Assembly (NCBI RefSeq): GCF_002158865.1
Contig: NZ_CP021455.1
Location: forward strand, 1,860,001-1,924,000
Direction: 5' to 3'
From: Comamonas serinivorans
Lineage (GTDB): Bacteria; Pseudomonadota; Gammaproteobacteria; Burkholderiales; Burkholderiaceae_C
DNA: 64,000 nucleotides
Shown: piece by piece, positions 55,505 through 63,969 of the stretch
How the letters are laid out: each line of letters starts with the position of its first letter
Numbering within the stretch: position 1 is the stretch's first letter
The notes under the pieces: model-generated
Told to the model about the DNA's origin: nothing
Seen by the model: the letters and a program-made list of their open reading frames with translations, nothing else
The model's database searches: none
Program-made: the position numbers and the translations under genes

Positions 55505-55852
55505 TCAGGCGGGTTCGGCGAACTGTTCGTAGGCCTCGAGGGTGCGCAGGGCATAGCCGTAGGCTGCCCCGGCCTTCAGGGCAATGGCGGTGCCCAGCGC
55601 ATCGGCCAGCTCCGGCTCGGTCACGCCCGCGCGGCGGGCCGCCTGGGCATGGACGGCGATGCAGCTGTCGCACCGCGTCGTCACCGCCACGGCCAGGGCG
55701 ATGAGCTCTTTGCTCTTGGCGTCCAGCGCGCCATGGCCGTTCTGGCCGGCGCTCAGGGCCTGAAACCCGGCCACCAGCTTGGGGCTGGCGCGGTTCAGGG
55801 CCGCGCCGCGTTGGTAACTGGTGCGCAGCAGGTCTTTCCAGTGGGCAAACAT
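55505..55852 (-). CDS. Carboxymuconolactone decarboxylase (AhpD-like) family protein
   Basis: 115 aa from ATG 55852. Core AhpD-like motif: LDAKSKELIALAVAVTTRCDSCIAVHAQAARRAG, with the CxxC redox pair and following histidine, as in alkylhydroperoxidase D and related proteins. The rest (EPELADALGTAIALKAGAAYGYALRTLEAY) matches the family. Likely removes peroxides or quinone-type electrophiles. 12 bp separate it from the broken peroxidase-like gene upstream in the operon. Confidence 0.92.
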   Translation of the reverse strand: MFAHWKDLLRTSYQRGAALNRASPKLVAGFQALSAGQNGHGALDAKSKELIALAVAVTTRCDSCIAVHAQAARRAGVTEPELADALGTAIALKAGAAYGYALRTLEAYEQFAEPA

Positions 55853-55864
55853 GGCGGCAACTCC

Positions 55865-56350
55865 TCAACGGCCCATGGCGTAGAACTCGGTGTTGGGGCG
55901 CATGCTGGTGACGTTGGCCATGCGGTTGGACAGGCCGAAGAAGGCGGAAATCGCGGCGATGTCCCACACGTCGTCGTCGCTGAAGCCGTGCCCGGCCAGC
56001 GTGGCGAAGTCGGCGTCGTCGACCCGATGGGCCTGCTCCGAGACTTTCAGGGCGAAGTCCAGCATGGCTTTTTGGTGCGCGGTGATGTCGGCCTTGCGGT
56101 AGTTGGTGGCCACCACGATCATTTCCCGCTCGGCCTTGGTGAGGTTGCCCGGGCGCTCCATCAAAGCGTCGTGGTAGGCAAAGAAGGCGCGGAATTCATC
56201 GGGGCGGTGCGCCAGGGTGAGGAAGACGTTGGGGATGAACCCGGCTTTCTCCTGCACGGCCAACAGGCGGTCTCGGAGGTCCGGCGGCATCTCGTCGAGC
56301 GCTGGGATGGGGAAGCGGCTGATGGCAGGTGTGGCGTGGGGTTAGGTCAT
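55865..56350 (-). pseudogene. Peroxidase-related (AhpD-fold) gene with an early stop and loss of the CxxC segment
   Basis: The ATG at 56350 has a perfect AAGGAG, but its third codon is TAA (ATG-ACC-TAA). The frame after it (PAISRFPIPALDEMPPDLRD ...) is the normal family N-terminus. The family continues ...EREMIVVATS, about 30 residues with the QCxYC redox pair, then ...VATNYRKADIT; here it jumps directly from IVVAT to NYRKADIT. That fits an in-frame deletion between two short VAT-encoding repeats. Translation could restart at ATG 56290 (141 aa) but without the catalytic cysteines. The remainder (MLDFALKVSEQAH, WDIAAISAFFGLSNRMANVT, NTEFYAMGR) is well kept. The comparison is from memory of the family. 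Confidence 0.82.
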
Positions 56351-56364
56351 GCGGGGCTCCTTCA

Positions 56365-57348
56365 TCAGCGGTTGACATCGACCACGACGCGGCCGCGGAT
56401 GCGTCCGTCCAGCAGCGCCTGGGCGTGGGGAATCACGTCGGCCAGCGCAATGTCCTGGCCGATGGTTTGCAGGGCATCGACGTTCAGGTCGGTGGCCAGC
56501 CGGGACCAGGCCTCGATGCGGTCCGCACGCGGACGCATCACGCTGTCGATGCCGGCCAGGGTCACGCCCCGCAAGATGAAGGGGGCGACGGTGGCCGGCA
56601 GGCTCATGCCGCCAGCCAGGCCGCAGGTGGCCACGACGCCGCCATACCGCGTGGTGGCGCACAGGTTGGCCAGCGTGTGGCCGCCCGCCACATCGATCGC
56701 GCCGGCCCAGCGCTCTTTGCCCAACGGCTTGCCCGGTGACGACAGGGGGTCGCGCGGCAGCACCTCGGCGGCGCCCAGCTGGCTCAGGTAGTCGGCATCG
56801 TGTGCACGGCCTGTGATGGCCACGGCGGTGTAGCCCAGCCGGGCGAGCAACGCGATGGCGACGCTGCCCACGCCGCCGGTGGCCCCGGTCACGGCGATGT
56901 CGCCATCCCCAGGCCGAACGCCGTGCCGCTCCAACGCCAGGATGCACAGCATGGCGGTGTAGCCGGCCGTGCCGATGGCCATGGCCTGTCGCGGCGAGAA
57001 CGCCGGAGGGAGCGGGATCAGCCAATCCCCCTTCAGGCGTGCCTTTTGCGCGAGGCCGCCCCAATGCGTTTCGCCCACTCCCCAGCCATTGAGCAGCACC
57101 CAGTCGCCCGGCGCGTGGTCCGGGTGTGAGGATTGCTCGACACAGCCGACGAGGTCGATGCCCGGCACCATGGGGAAACGCCGCACGACCGGGCTGCTGC
57201 CGGTGATGGCCAGCGCATCCTTGTAGTTCAGGGTCGAGTGGCTGACGCGCACCAGCACGTCACCGGCCGGCAGTTGTGCGTCGTCCAGCGTGGTGTGCTG
57301 AACGCGCTGCGCCGTGGTGTCCTGGGTGATCAAGATGGCATCGAACAT
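56365..57348 (-). CDS. acuI: Acrylyl-CoA reductase / YhdH-type quinone oxidoreductase
   Basis: 327 aa from ATG 57348, with GGAGAG upstream. Medium-chain dehydrogenase/reductase without zinc: HSTLNYKDALAITG, PMVPGIDLVGCVE, NGWGVGETHWGGLAQKARLK, and the NADPH site AVTGATGGVGSVAIALL. These blocks are those of YhdH/AcuI, which reduces acryloyl-CoA and other reactive enones. It is transcribed with TetR upstream and redox genes downstream. A TetR-type operator (57365-57377) sits directly in front of it, so the operon probably answers to electrophiles such as acrylate or quinones. Confidence 0.9.
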   Translation of the reverse strand: MFDAILITQDTTAQRVQHTTLDDAQLPAGDVLVRVSHSTLNYKDALAITGSSPVVRRFPMVPGIDLVGCVEQSSHPDHAPGDWVLLNGWGVGETHWGGLAQKARLKGDWLIPLPPAFSPRQAMAIGTAGYTAMLCILALERHGVRPGDGDIAVTGATGGVGSVAIALLARLGYTAVAITGRAHDADYLSQLGAAEVLPRDPLSSPGKPLGKERWAGAIDVAGGHTLANLCATTRYGGVVATCGLAGGMSLPATVAPFILRGVTLAGIDSVMRPRADRIEAWSRLATDLNVDALQTIGQDIALADVIPHAQALLDGRIRGRVVVDVNR

Positions 57349-57364
57349 GGGCTCTCCATAAATT

Positions 57365-57377
57365 AGACTGATCGTCT
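57365..57377. promoter_or_regulatory. Probable TetR operator in front of acuI
   Basis: Palindrome AGACTGATCGTCT, 17 bp upstream of the acuI start and between it and the tetR stop. A related sequence lies before tetR itself. Confidence 0.7.
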
Positions 57378-57394
57378 TGTAAAGGGCAAAAAAA

Positions 57395-58027
57395 TCAAGG
57401 ACGGGGCAGGGCGGCGCTGAAAAACTGCGCAAAGGTCAATAGTGGCTGGGCGCGCTGTTCCAGCTTGGCGCGCAGCACGGCACCTTCCCAGCCGGTCCAG
57501 AACAGGGTCGCGAGCCCGGCGCAGTCGGCCGTGTCAGCCAGTTGGCCTTGTGCCTGCGCGGCCTTCAGGCAGCGGGCCAGGCGGGCCTCCCAATCCTCGA
57601 ACACCGCGATGAGGCGGGCCCGGAAGGGCTCGGGCAAGGTGCCCATTTCCTGTCCCAGGTTGCCGATCAGGCAACCGCGCTTGAAGTCGTGGCGCGCCAT
57701 GCCCGCCGTGGCGTCGTCGATGAAGGCCTCGAGCCGGGCCAGCGGGGGCAGCGAATCGTTGTCGAAGTGACGGTCCAGCTTGCGGGCGAAGTAGGCGGCG
57801 TAACGCTCGATGAGCGCCAGGCCGAAGGCGTCCTTGCTGTCAAAGTAATGGTAGAACGAGCCTTTGGGCACGCCCACGCGCCGCAGGATTTCGTCCAGGC
57901 CGGCGGCGGAGTAGCCCTTCTCCGTGAGCACCTCGAGCCCGGCGCGCACCAGCAGCTCGCGCGTGTCCAGCGCGCTGTCTCGCGCTTTGGGGGGACGGCC
58001 GCGGCGCGGCACGAGGGTGTTGGGCAT
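57395..58027 (-). CDS. TetR-family repressor of the acuI operon
   Basis: 210 aa from ATG 58027 (MPNTLVPRRGRPPKARDSALDTRELLVRAG). N-terminal TetR helix-turn-helix: EVLTEKGYSAAGLDEILRRVGVPKGSFYHYFDSKDAFGLALIERYA. The C-terminal ligand domain contains conserved FKRGCLIGNLGQEMG, as in AcuR/NemR-like regulators, whose cysteine senses electrophiles. It begins the operon and is flanked by two similar operator-like sequences, which implies autoregulation and control of acuI and the genes behind it. Confidence 0.9.
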   Translation of the reverse strand: MPNTLVPRRGRPPKARDSALDTRELLVRAGLEVLTEKGYSAAGLDEILRRVGVPKGSFYHYFDSKDAFGLALIERYAAYFARKLDRHFDNDSLPPLARLEAFIDDATAGMARHDFKRGCLIGNLGQEMGTLPEPFRARLIAVFEDWEARLARCLKAAQAQGQLADTADCAGLATLFWTGWEGAVLRAKLEQRAQPLLTFAQFFSAALPRP

Positions 58028-58038
58028 GGCTGGAATAT

Positions 58039-58051
58039 AGACTGACTGGTT
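58039..58051. promoter_or_regulatory. Probable TetR operator in front of tetR
   Basis: AGACTGACTGGTT shares its left half (AGACTGA) and size with the site before acuI. It lies 11 bp upstream of the repressor start. Confidence 0.6.
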
Positions 58052-58213
58052 TAATTTGACGAGCGCAGGCTGCTGCAGTTGCGATTCGGCGGCAAACTCC
58101 GAGCCAATCGACCACGCTCCCGTGAAGCCAGACGCAGGCCAGGCCAAGCCGCCCGTTGTATGCTTGGCTGCAAATGTTTCGGCTGGTAAGTGCTGAACCG
58201 CAGGGACACACAC

Positions 58214-59530
58214 ATGACACGCTCAGGGAACCCGTCGAACTTTGCGCCCATGGCCCGGGCCTGGCTGGGCCGCGTGCGCGACCTGTTCGGTGACACGGCC
58301 AACACCTGGAAGCTGATCGCGACCGAGCGCGTGACCATCGGCTGGATCTACCAGCACCACCTGCTGCCCCTGGCGGTGCTGGCGCTGGTCATGGGTTTGG
58401 CGGGCTGGGGCCTGGCGGCTGCGGCGGGACCCGCAGGCTACGTCTTCGACCTGGCCATGGCGCTGGGCATGGGCCTGGTGATGCTGGCCGTGCTCATGCT
58501 GGGGGTGTGGGTGTTGGCCCAGGTGGTCGATGCCTTGGCGCCACGCTTCGGCGCCCGGCAAAGCGAGTTGCGGGCGTTCAAGCTCATGGCCTATGGCGTG
58601 ACGCCGGTGTTCCTCATGGGTTTGTTTGCGCTGGTGCCGGGGGCCGTCTGGGTCTGCCTGCTGGGGTTGGTGGGCAGCCTGTGGCTGATCTGGCAAGGCT
58701 TGCCGCGCCTGATGCGCTGCCCGCCCGATCGCTTCCGGGCCTACTTTGCGGTGGTGGCGCTGGCGCTGCTGCTGTGGGCCGCGTTGCTGGTCACCTTGAT
58801 CAACGCCATGCAGCCGCGCGGGCTGCTCACGCCCCGCGCGGACACGACCTGGGACCGCGCCCCACCTGCGGCGCGCCCTGCAAGCCTGCCGGCCAGCTTG
58901 CCGGCCGCCGAGCCGGCGAGCCGCGCGGCCTCGGCTGCCGCAGACGCGGCGCAGCCCGCTGCGTCACCGGCGTCTGCCGTGCCGCCCGCGTCCGATGGCC
59001 TGGGTCTGCCGCCCTTGGCGCCATCGGCCAGCGCAGCGCCACCGGCCGATGCGCCGGCATCGGCGCCGCCGCTGTCCGCGGCAGGCCTGCAGCGCCTGAC
59101 CGAGCGCCTGAGCGCCTGGATGCCCGCCACCTTTGCCGGCATGCCGCGCGACCGACTGGACGTGCAGCCCTTGACCACGGCAGATGGACCGGGCGTGGCG
59201 CTGAATGCCGGCTTTGGACAGGGCGAGCGGGCCATCGCCCTCAACGTGGTCTACATCGGGCCCCACCCCAGACAGTCGGTGCTGGGGGAGTGGGCCAACA
59301 TCACCATGCAGCGCGAAGATGCCGATCGCTTCGAGCGCATCCATGCCGAAGGCGGGCGGCCCGTCAGCGAAGTGGGGCGCAAAGACGGCAGTGGCGCCAG
59401 CATGCGTGTGTTGCTCGCCAATGGCGTGATGCTGGACATGGATGCCCTGGGCATCACGCTGGAGCAGCTCAAGGCTGCGGTGAGCCAGCTCAAGCTGGCC
59501 GAGCTCGAGCAGATCCGTCCCGGTGTCTGA
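58214..59530 (+). CDS. Yip1-family membrane protein with a proline/alanine-rich linker
   Basis: 438 aa from ATG 58214. The N-terminal ~200 residues contain a Yip1-type domain with about five helices (HHLLPLAVLALVMGLAGWGL, AMALGMGLVMLAVLMLGVWVLAQVVDAL, LMAYGVTPVFLMGLFALVPG, YFAVVALALLLWAALLVTLI). A long Ala/Pro/Ser linker (about 215-295) leads to a soluble C-terminal domain (RLTERLSAWMPATFAG ... LKAAVSQLKLAELEQIRPG) of unknown kind. Function unknown; inner-membrane location. Divergent from the TetR gene. Confidence 0.72.
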   Translation: MTRSGNPSNFAPMARAWLGRVRDLFGDTANTWKLIATERVTIGWIYQHHLLPLAVLALVMGLAGWGLAAAAGPAGYVFDLAMALGMGLVMLAVLMLGVWVLAQVVDALAPRFGARQSELRAFKLMAYGVTPVFLMGLFALVPGAVWVCLLGLVGSLWLIWQGLPRLMRCPPDRFRAYFAVVALALLLWAALLVTLINAMQPRGLLTPRADTTWDRAPPAARPASLPASLPAAEPASRAASAAADAAQPAASPASAVPPASDGLGLPPLAPSASAAPPADAPASAPPLSAAGLQRLTERLSAWMPATFAGMPRDRLDVQPLTTADGPGVALNAGFGQGERAIALNVVYIGPHPRQSVLGEWANITMQREDADRFERIHAEGGRPVSEVGRKDGSGASMRVLLANGVMLDMDALGITLEQLKAAVSQLKLAELEQIRPGV

Positions 59531-59850
59531 CGCATTGCTGGAATTTGGGGGTATCACTCGCTGTCGACGATGAATTCATCGGAAATCGGTTGATACTCTA
59601 TGGTAGTCTGCTCCCTGGTGTGTATCACGCAGCAGGCCGCGAGTCGTGGGCTGGGCCGCATCGCGTCGGAGCGTCACACCGGGCTCACCGGGCTCATGGG
59701 GGTCGCAGGTCCATCACCGCGGCTTTGCCGGGCCGGCCTGTCGGCGTGAGGACACAGCGCGTGCATCTGAATGTCCGGCTCTCGAGCGGCGACGCCGCAG
59801 GCATCCAGCATGCGCCACGCCCAAGACCGGGCCTGCCGGCCTGGGTCGAC
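59531..59850. other. 320-bp convergent gap with repeat copy 15
   Basis: No gene supported. Repeat copy 15 begins 19 bp after the Yip1-like stop. No T-tract terminator was seen. Confidence 0.5.
59550..59597. repeat. 48-bp palindromic element, copy 15
   Basis: GGTATC ... TCGACG ... ATCGGA ... GATACT. The left arm ACTCGCTG is identical to that of copy 16, which suggests a subfamily. Arms match at 4 of 8. Confidence 0.82.
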
Positions 59851-60981
59851 TCAGCCCTTCCAGGTGAAGGGAAACTTCAGCTGCTTGAAGAAGCCATTGG
59901 GCACGTAATCGCCCACCACGCCGTACTGTGCAGGCCAGGCGCGGTCGCTTTTCACGGCGGTGCCGAACAGGTAATCCAGGAAGGCGAAATGCGCGGCGTA
60001 GTTCTTGTCGATGGCTTCGTCGTCCTGGCTGTGGTGCCAGTGGTGAAAGTTGGGGGTGACGATCACATGGCGCAGCGGCCCCAGCCGCACGTTCACGTTG
60101 CAGTGGTTGAACACGGCCTGGAAGCCCACGATGATGATGTAGGCGTCGATCACGTCCTTCGAGAACCCCAGCACGTAGATGGGCGCCAGCACCAGCGTGC
60201 GCGTGATCAGCAGCTCGAGGATGTGCTGGCGCGAGCCGGCCATCCAGTCCATGCTCTTGACGCTGTGGTGCACGGCGTGCAGGCGCCACAGCGTGGGCAC
60301 CTCGTGGTAGGCGCGGTGTGTCCAGTACTGCACCAGGTCGGCCACCAGGACGATGAGGAACAGCGCCACCCAGAAGTTGAGGTTGGCCACCCAGCCGCGC
60401 ACGCCGTCGTTGGCCGCCCAGCCGAAGAACTTGTGCACCAGCAGGTTGGTGGCCAGCAGCACGAAGCCCACGATCATGTGGTTGACGATGAAGTGGTGGA
60501 AGTCGGTCTGCCACTCGTCGCGGAACACCGGTTGGTCGCGGCGCAGCGGGAACAGCTTCTCGATGAAGATGAAGATCAGCGACGAGCCCAGCAGGTCCAG
60601 GATGAACCAGTCCAGCCCGATGTAGGGCGTGTTGCTGGGGAAATCGCCCACCTCCACCTTGTGCCCGCCCAGCAGCGCACACAGCGCCACGATGACGAAG
60701 GCAAAGGTCGACAGCCAGCGCGTGCGGTTGAACAGGATGTTGACCAGGGCCAGGCCGCCCGCCACCGCCATCGCGTAGAACAGCAGCTGCCGCATGGCCG
60801 GCACGCTGTAGCTCTGCCGCAGCTCCGGCGTGGTCAGGTACTGCGGAAAGTGAAAGGCCAGCACACCCAGCAGGCACAAACAGGCCAGGGCAAAGGCGAT
60901 GGTGCCCGTGATCAGGCCGCGTCCGCGTTGCAGCTGGCCGTGGCTGTCCACATAGGTTTTGAGTTTGTCAATGTCGCGCAT
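59851..60981 (-). CDS. Sterol desaturase / fatty acid hydroxylase family protein
   Basis: 376 aa, membrane-bound di-iron oxygenase type, from ATG 60981. Helices at LITGTIAFALACLCLLGVLAFHF, MRQLLFYAMAVAGGLALVNIL, WLSTFAFVIVALCALLGG and others precede the histidine clusters HRAYHE, HAVHHS and HHWHH that ligate the two irons. Bacterial members modify lipids, including ornithine lipids, hopanoids and fatty acids; the substrate here is not known. Single-gene unit, divergent from rpsU. Confidence 0.9.
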   Translation of the reverse strand: MRDIDKLKTYVDSHGQLQRGRGLITGTIAFALACLCLLGVLAFHFPQYLTTPELRQSYSVPAMRQLLFYAMAVAGGLALVNILFNRTRWLSTFAFVIVALCALLGGHKVEVGDFPSNTPYIGLDWFILDLLGSSLIFIFIEKLFPLRRDQPVFRDEWQTDFHHFIVNHMIVGFVLLATNLLVHKFFGWAANDGVRGWVANLNFWVALFLIVLVADLVQYWTHRAYHEVPTLWRLHAVHHSVKSMDWMAGSRQHILELLITRTLVLAPIYVLGFSKDVIDAYIIIVGFQAVFNHCNVNVRLGPLRHVIVTPNFHHWHHSQDDEAIDKNYAAHFAFLDYLFGTAVKSDRAWPAQYGVVGDYVPNGFFKQLKFPFTWKG

Positions 60982-61098
60982 GCGTGTTCCGGGTGTCTGG
61001 CGCCGGCCGGGATGGCGCGGGCGGCGGGGCTGTCCGGGCGCGATCATGCCGCAAACCGCGCCTGTGACCGTCGCTGGGCAGCGGGCGCAAGACCCGGC

Positions 61099-61104
61099 TA
61101 TAAT
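61099..61104 (+). promoter_or_regulatory. -10 box of the rpsU promoter
   Basis: Consensus TATAAT within GGCTATAATGC, about 140 bp upstream of rpsU. The -35 region is weak. It implies a leader of roughly 130 nt. Confidence 0.65.
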
Positions 61105-61243
61105 GCTGGGCTTTGCTGGCAAACGTCCTGCGGCCAATACTAGTTGTGAGTTTCACAAGCAGGCAGGACACCCTTTGCAGTTATGGCGATTGGGCCCGAT
61201 CTTCCCGACCACCCTCTGTCTGCGCATTGATATTCAAAATCGA

Positions 61244-61456
61244 ATGACGACCATCCGCGTTAAAGAAAACGAGCCTTTTGACGTTGCCCTGCGCCGCTTC
61301 AAGCGCACCATCGAGAAGCTGGGTCTGCTGACCGAGCTGCGCGCCCGTGAGTTCTACGAGAAGCCCACGACCGAGCGCAAGCGCAAGAAGGCTGCCGCCG
61401 TCAAGCGTCACTACAAGCGCGTGCGCAGCATGCAGCTGCCCAAGAAGCTGTACTGA
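61244..61456 (+). CDS. rpsU: 30S ribosomal protein S21
   Basis: 70 aa, the usual length. MTTIRVKENEPFDVALRRFKRTIEK, then GLLTELRAREFYEKPTTERKRKKAAAVKRHYKR, highly basic, as in all S21 proteins. Needed for translation initiation on structured messages. First gene of an rpsU-yqeY unit with an intrinsic terminator between the two. Many proteobacteria follow with dnaG; here a sirtuin lies on the opposite strand instead. Confidence 0.98.
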   Translation: MTTIRVKENEPFDVALRRFKRTIEKLGLLTELRAREFYEKPTTERKRKKAAAVKRHYKRVRSMQLPKKLY

Positions 61457-61501
61457 TCCGCTTCGTGTGCGGCCACCCGTTCAGGGTGGCTTGCCCGACC
61501 A

Positions 61502-61534
61502 AGGCTCGCCGGGGACGCTCAGCGGGCCTTTTTC
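61502..61534 (+). terminator. Intrinsic terminator between rpsU and the yqeY homologue
   Basis: 8-bp stem AGGCTCGC/GCGGGCCT (one G-T pair) with a 12-nt loop, and a TTTTT tail. Would lower expression of the downstream gene relative to rpsU. Confidence 0.8.
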
Positions 61535-61596
61535 GTTTTGCCTTCCGTTTTTGAACCCGTTGTGCCGCGTTTGCCGGCACCGACCGAAAGCACACC

Positions 61597-62043
61597 ATGT
61601 CCCTCAAAGCCCGGATCACCGACGACATGAAGGCCGCCATGCGCGCCAAGGAAACCGACCGCCTGGGCACGATTCGCCTGCTGCAGGCCGCGATGAAGCA
61701 AAAGGAAGTCGACGAGCGCGTGGAGCTCGATGACGCGGCCATTGTCGGCATCGTGGACAAGCTCATCAAGCAGCGCAAGGACTCTGTCGCCGCCTTCACC
61801 ACCGCCGGCCGGCAAGACCTGGCCGACAAGGAAAGCGCCGAAATCGAGGTGCTCAAGGCCTACCTGCCGGCTCGCATGTCGGAAGCCGAGATCGCCCAGG
61901 CCGTGAACGCCATCGTGGCCGAGCTGGGCGCGTCCGGCCCCGGCGACATGGGCAAGGTCATGGGCGCCGTCAAGGCCCAGCTGGCCGGCAAGGCCGACAT
62001 GGGCCAGGTGTCGGCCGCCGTGAAGGCCGCGCTGAGCCGCTGA
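61597..62043 (+). CDS. GatB/YqeY domain-containing protein
   Basis: 148 aa from ATG 61597. Helical domain also found at the C-terminus of the GatB amidotransferase subunit: LKARITDDMKAAMRAKETDRLGTIRLLQAAMKQKEVDERVEL, KQRKDSVAAFTTAGRQDLADKESAEIEVLKAYLPARMSEAEI, GPGDMGKVMGAVKAQLAGKADM. Likely binds tRNA; physiological role uncertain. Follows rpsU as in other proteobacteria. Confidence 0.95.
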   Translation: MSLKARITDDMKAAMRAKETDRLGTIRLLQAAMKQKEVDERVELDDAAIVGIVDKLIKQRKDSVAAFTTAGRQDLADKESAEIEVLKAYLPARMSEAEIAQAVNAIVAELGASGPGDMGKVMGAVKAQLAGKADMGQVSAAVKAALSR

Positions 62044-62219
62044 GCGCCTGCGTCACCGGCTGCGAGGTGCCTGCCGAGGCCGCGTGGCCGCTTGTCACCG
62101 CGGTCCTGCGCGGTGGTCGGCGGCTGGCGTGCGGCAAGCGTGGCACGGGGTGCCACCGGACCTCGGCTGTCTGGCATGAGCCCGGCGCGTTGGTCATGCG
62201 TGGTCAGTCCATTCATGGC

Positions 62220-62267
62220 AGTACGACTCGCTGCCGTTGATCTGTACAACGACCAATGGTATATACC
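62220..62267. repeat. 48-bp palindromic element, copy 16
   Basis: AGTACG ... CCGTTG ... AACGAC ... TATACC. The inner left box is shifted by one base. Begins 176 bp after the YqeY-like stop and ends 11 bp from the sirtuin stop codon (reverse strand). Confidence 0.8.
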
Positions 62268-62278
62268 CGTTGAATCTG

Positions 62279-63022
62279 TCAATCCAGCAACGCGGGCAGC
62301 AGCTGCGCCGACGGGCCGCGCAGCAGCTGGTGCGCCACGTCGTCCAACTGGCTGGGGGCCGGGTTCACGACCACCACGCGCGCGCCTCGTTGACGGGCGA
62401 TGTGGGCCAAGCCTGCGGCGGGGTGCACCGCGCCTGCCGTGCCCACCACCAGCATCAGCTCGCAGGCCTGTGCCGCCCGTTCCGCCGCGGCGAAGGTGGC
62501 TTGCGGCAAGGCTTCGCCAAACCACACCACGCCGGGACGCACCCGGTTGCCACAGGTGGCGCAGACCGGCGGCTGGCCCGCCAGGGCCTGGTTCAGGTCG
62601 CAACAGGCGCGTGGCCGATCCAGCCAGCGGTTGTCGAACAGATCGCCATGCAGGCCCAGCACGTCAGGGCTGCCGGCGCGCTGGTGCAGGCCGTCCACGT
62701 TCTGCGTGATGAGCGTGAGCACCTCCGGCCGGCGCTGCGCAAACCGGGCCAGGGCCTGGTGGCCGGCATTGGGCCCGACCTGCATCAGCAGCTCGCGGCG
62801 GTACTGGTACCAGGCCCACACGCGCTCGGGCGCGGCGCGAAAGCCGGCTTCGGTGGCCATGTCCTCGGGTCGGAACTGCGCCCAATAGCCGGTCTGCACG
62901 TCGCGAAAGGTGGGCACACCGGACTCGGCGCTGACGCCGGCACCCGTCAACACGGCGATGCGGCGGGCGTCGTGCACCCAGGCGCGGACGCGAACCAGGT
63001 CGGGTGAAGGCGGTGGTGTCAT
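62279..63022 (-). CDS. SIR2-family NAD-dependent protein deacylase
   Basis: 247 aa from ATG 63022 (MTPPPSPDLVR). Sirtuin motifs: IAVLTGAGVSAESGVPTFRDVQTGYW (NAD loop), TLITQNVDGLHQRAGSPDVLGLHGDLF (catalytic His), PGVVWFGEALPQ, VVGTAGAVHPAAGLA and VVVNPAPSQLDDVA. The zinc site reads ACCDL plus CATCG, the first pair being adjacent cysteines instead of CxxC. Removes acyl groups from lysine, with CobB-like roles in acetyl-CoA synthetase control. It lies 55 bp beyond tenA on the same strand. Confidence 0.93.
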   Translation of the reverse strand: MTPPPSPDLVRVRAWVHDARRIAVLTGAGVSAESGVPTFRDVQTGYWAQFRPEDMATEAGFRAAPERVWAWYQYRRELLMQVGPNAGHQALARFAQRRPEVLTLITQNVDGLHQRAGSPDVLGLHGDLFDNRWLDRPRACCDLNQALAGQPPVCATCGNRVRPGVVWFGEALPQATFAAAERAAQACELMLVVGTAGAVHPAAGLAHIARQRGARVVVVNPAPSQLDDVAHQLLRGPSAQLLPALLD

Positions 63023-63077
63023 GCGGTCCGGGGCGGGTGACTGATTTGGGCGGTTGGTTTGACGAGCTTGGCCGGCA

Positions 63078-63746
63078 TCAGCGCGTGGGCCAGCTGCCCA
63101 GGCGGTAGGCGCTGTCCCAGAACATCCACTCCAGCTCGGCCGAGTAGCGGTAGGCCTGCGCCATGCGTTCGCGCGTGGCCGCGTCGGCGGCTTCGGCCAG
63201 GCGGTCGATGGTGGCGATGACCCCGCGCACCGCGGCGTGGAAGTCCTCGCCCGCATAGGTGTCCACCCAGGCCTGATACGGGTTGTTGGCGGCCGAGCGG
63301 CTGTGGATGTCGCGGCCCACTTCGGCGTAGATCCAGAAGCAGGGCAACAGGCCGGCCAGCGCCACGGGGTAGGACTCGGACCAGCTGTTGGCGATCAGGA
63401 AGCTGGTGTAGTGGTGGCAAGCGGGGGACAGCGGCGTAGCGGCGAACGTGTCGGGCGCGATGCCGAAGTCGCGCATGAAGCCGCCATGCAGCTTGCGTTC
63501 CTCGACCACGGCCTCCTGGGCCGCCTGGGCGAACTGCACCACGCCCTCGGCGTTGTCGGCCTTGGCGGCGGCCACGGCCAGCGCGCGCCCATAGGCGACC
63601 AGGTAATGCGCATCCTGGATCATGTAATGGCAAAAGCGCTCGGCGCTGAGCGTGCCCGCGGCCAGCTCCTGGTTGAAGGGCAGGGCGAGCGTGCGCTCGA
63701 ACAAGGGCAGGTTGGCTTGCCAGACGGCGGTGGAGAAGGCGGACAT
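63078..63746 (-). CDS. tenA: TenA-family aminopyrimidine aminohydrolase (thiaminase II)
   Basis: 222 aa from ATG 63746 (MSAFSTAVWQANLPLF); a further 17 in-frame residues upstream do not resemble the family. Salvages thiamin breakdown products by hydrolysing aminopyrimidines. Conserved: PFNQELAAGTLSAERFCHYMIQDAHYLVAYGRAL, SYPVALAGLLPCFWIYAEVGRDIH with the catalytic cysteine in LPCFWIY, and YQAWVDTYAGEDF. No other thiamin genes are adjacent. Confidence 0.94.
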   Translation of the reverse strand: MSAFSTAVWQANLPLFERTLALPFNQELAAGTLSAERFCHYMIQDAHYLVAYGRALAVAAAKADNAEGVVQFAQAAQEAVVEERKLHGGFMRDFGIAPDTFAATPLSPACHHYTSFLIANSWSESYPVALAGLLPCFWIYAEVGRDIHSRSAANNPYQAWVDTYAGEDFHAAVRGVIATIDRLAEAADAATRERMAQAYRYSAELEWMFWDSAYRLGSWPTR

Positions 63747-63969
63747 GCAAACAGGAAGGGAGGCGCAACCGGAGGATGCGGGACACGAAATGGCCAACGG
63801 GCGCGGACCGTCAACAGCGCGGGCGGCCAGCTGACCCGTGGCGTCGCGATGCAGCGACGCGGCAATCAGGCCTGGATTGGACCATGCGCGACGGGTTCGA
63901 CGGACCCGGCCGAGGCTGGCGCGCAGCAGCGCATGCGTTAGAAACGCGTGCGTGGATGAAAGTGTGGGC

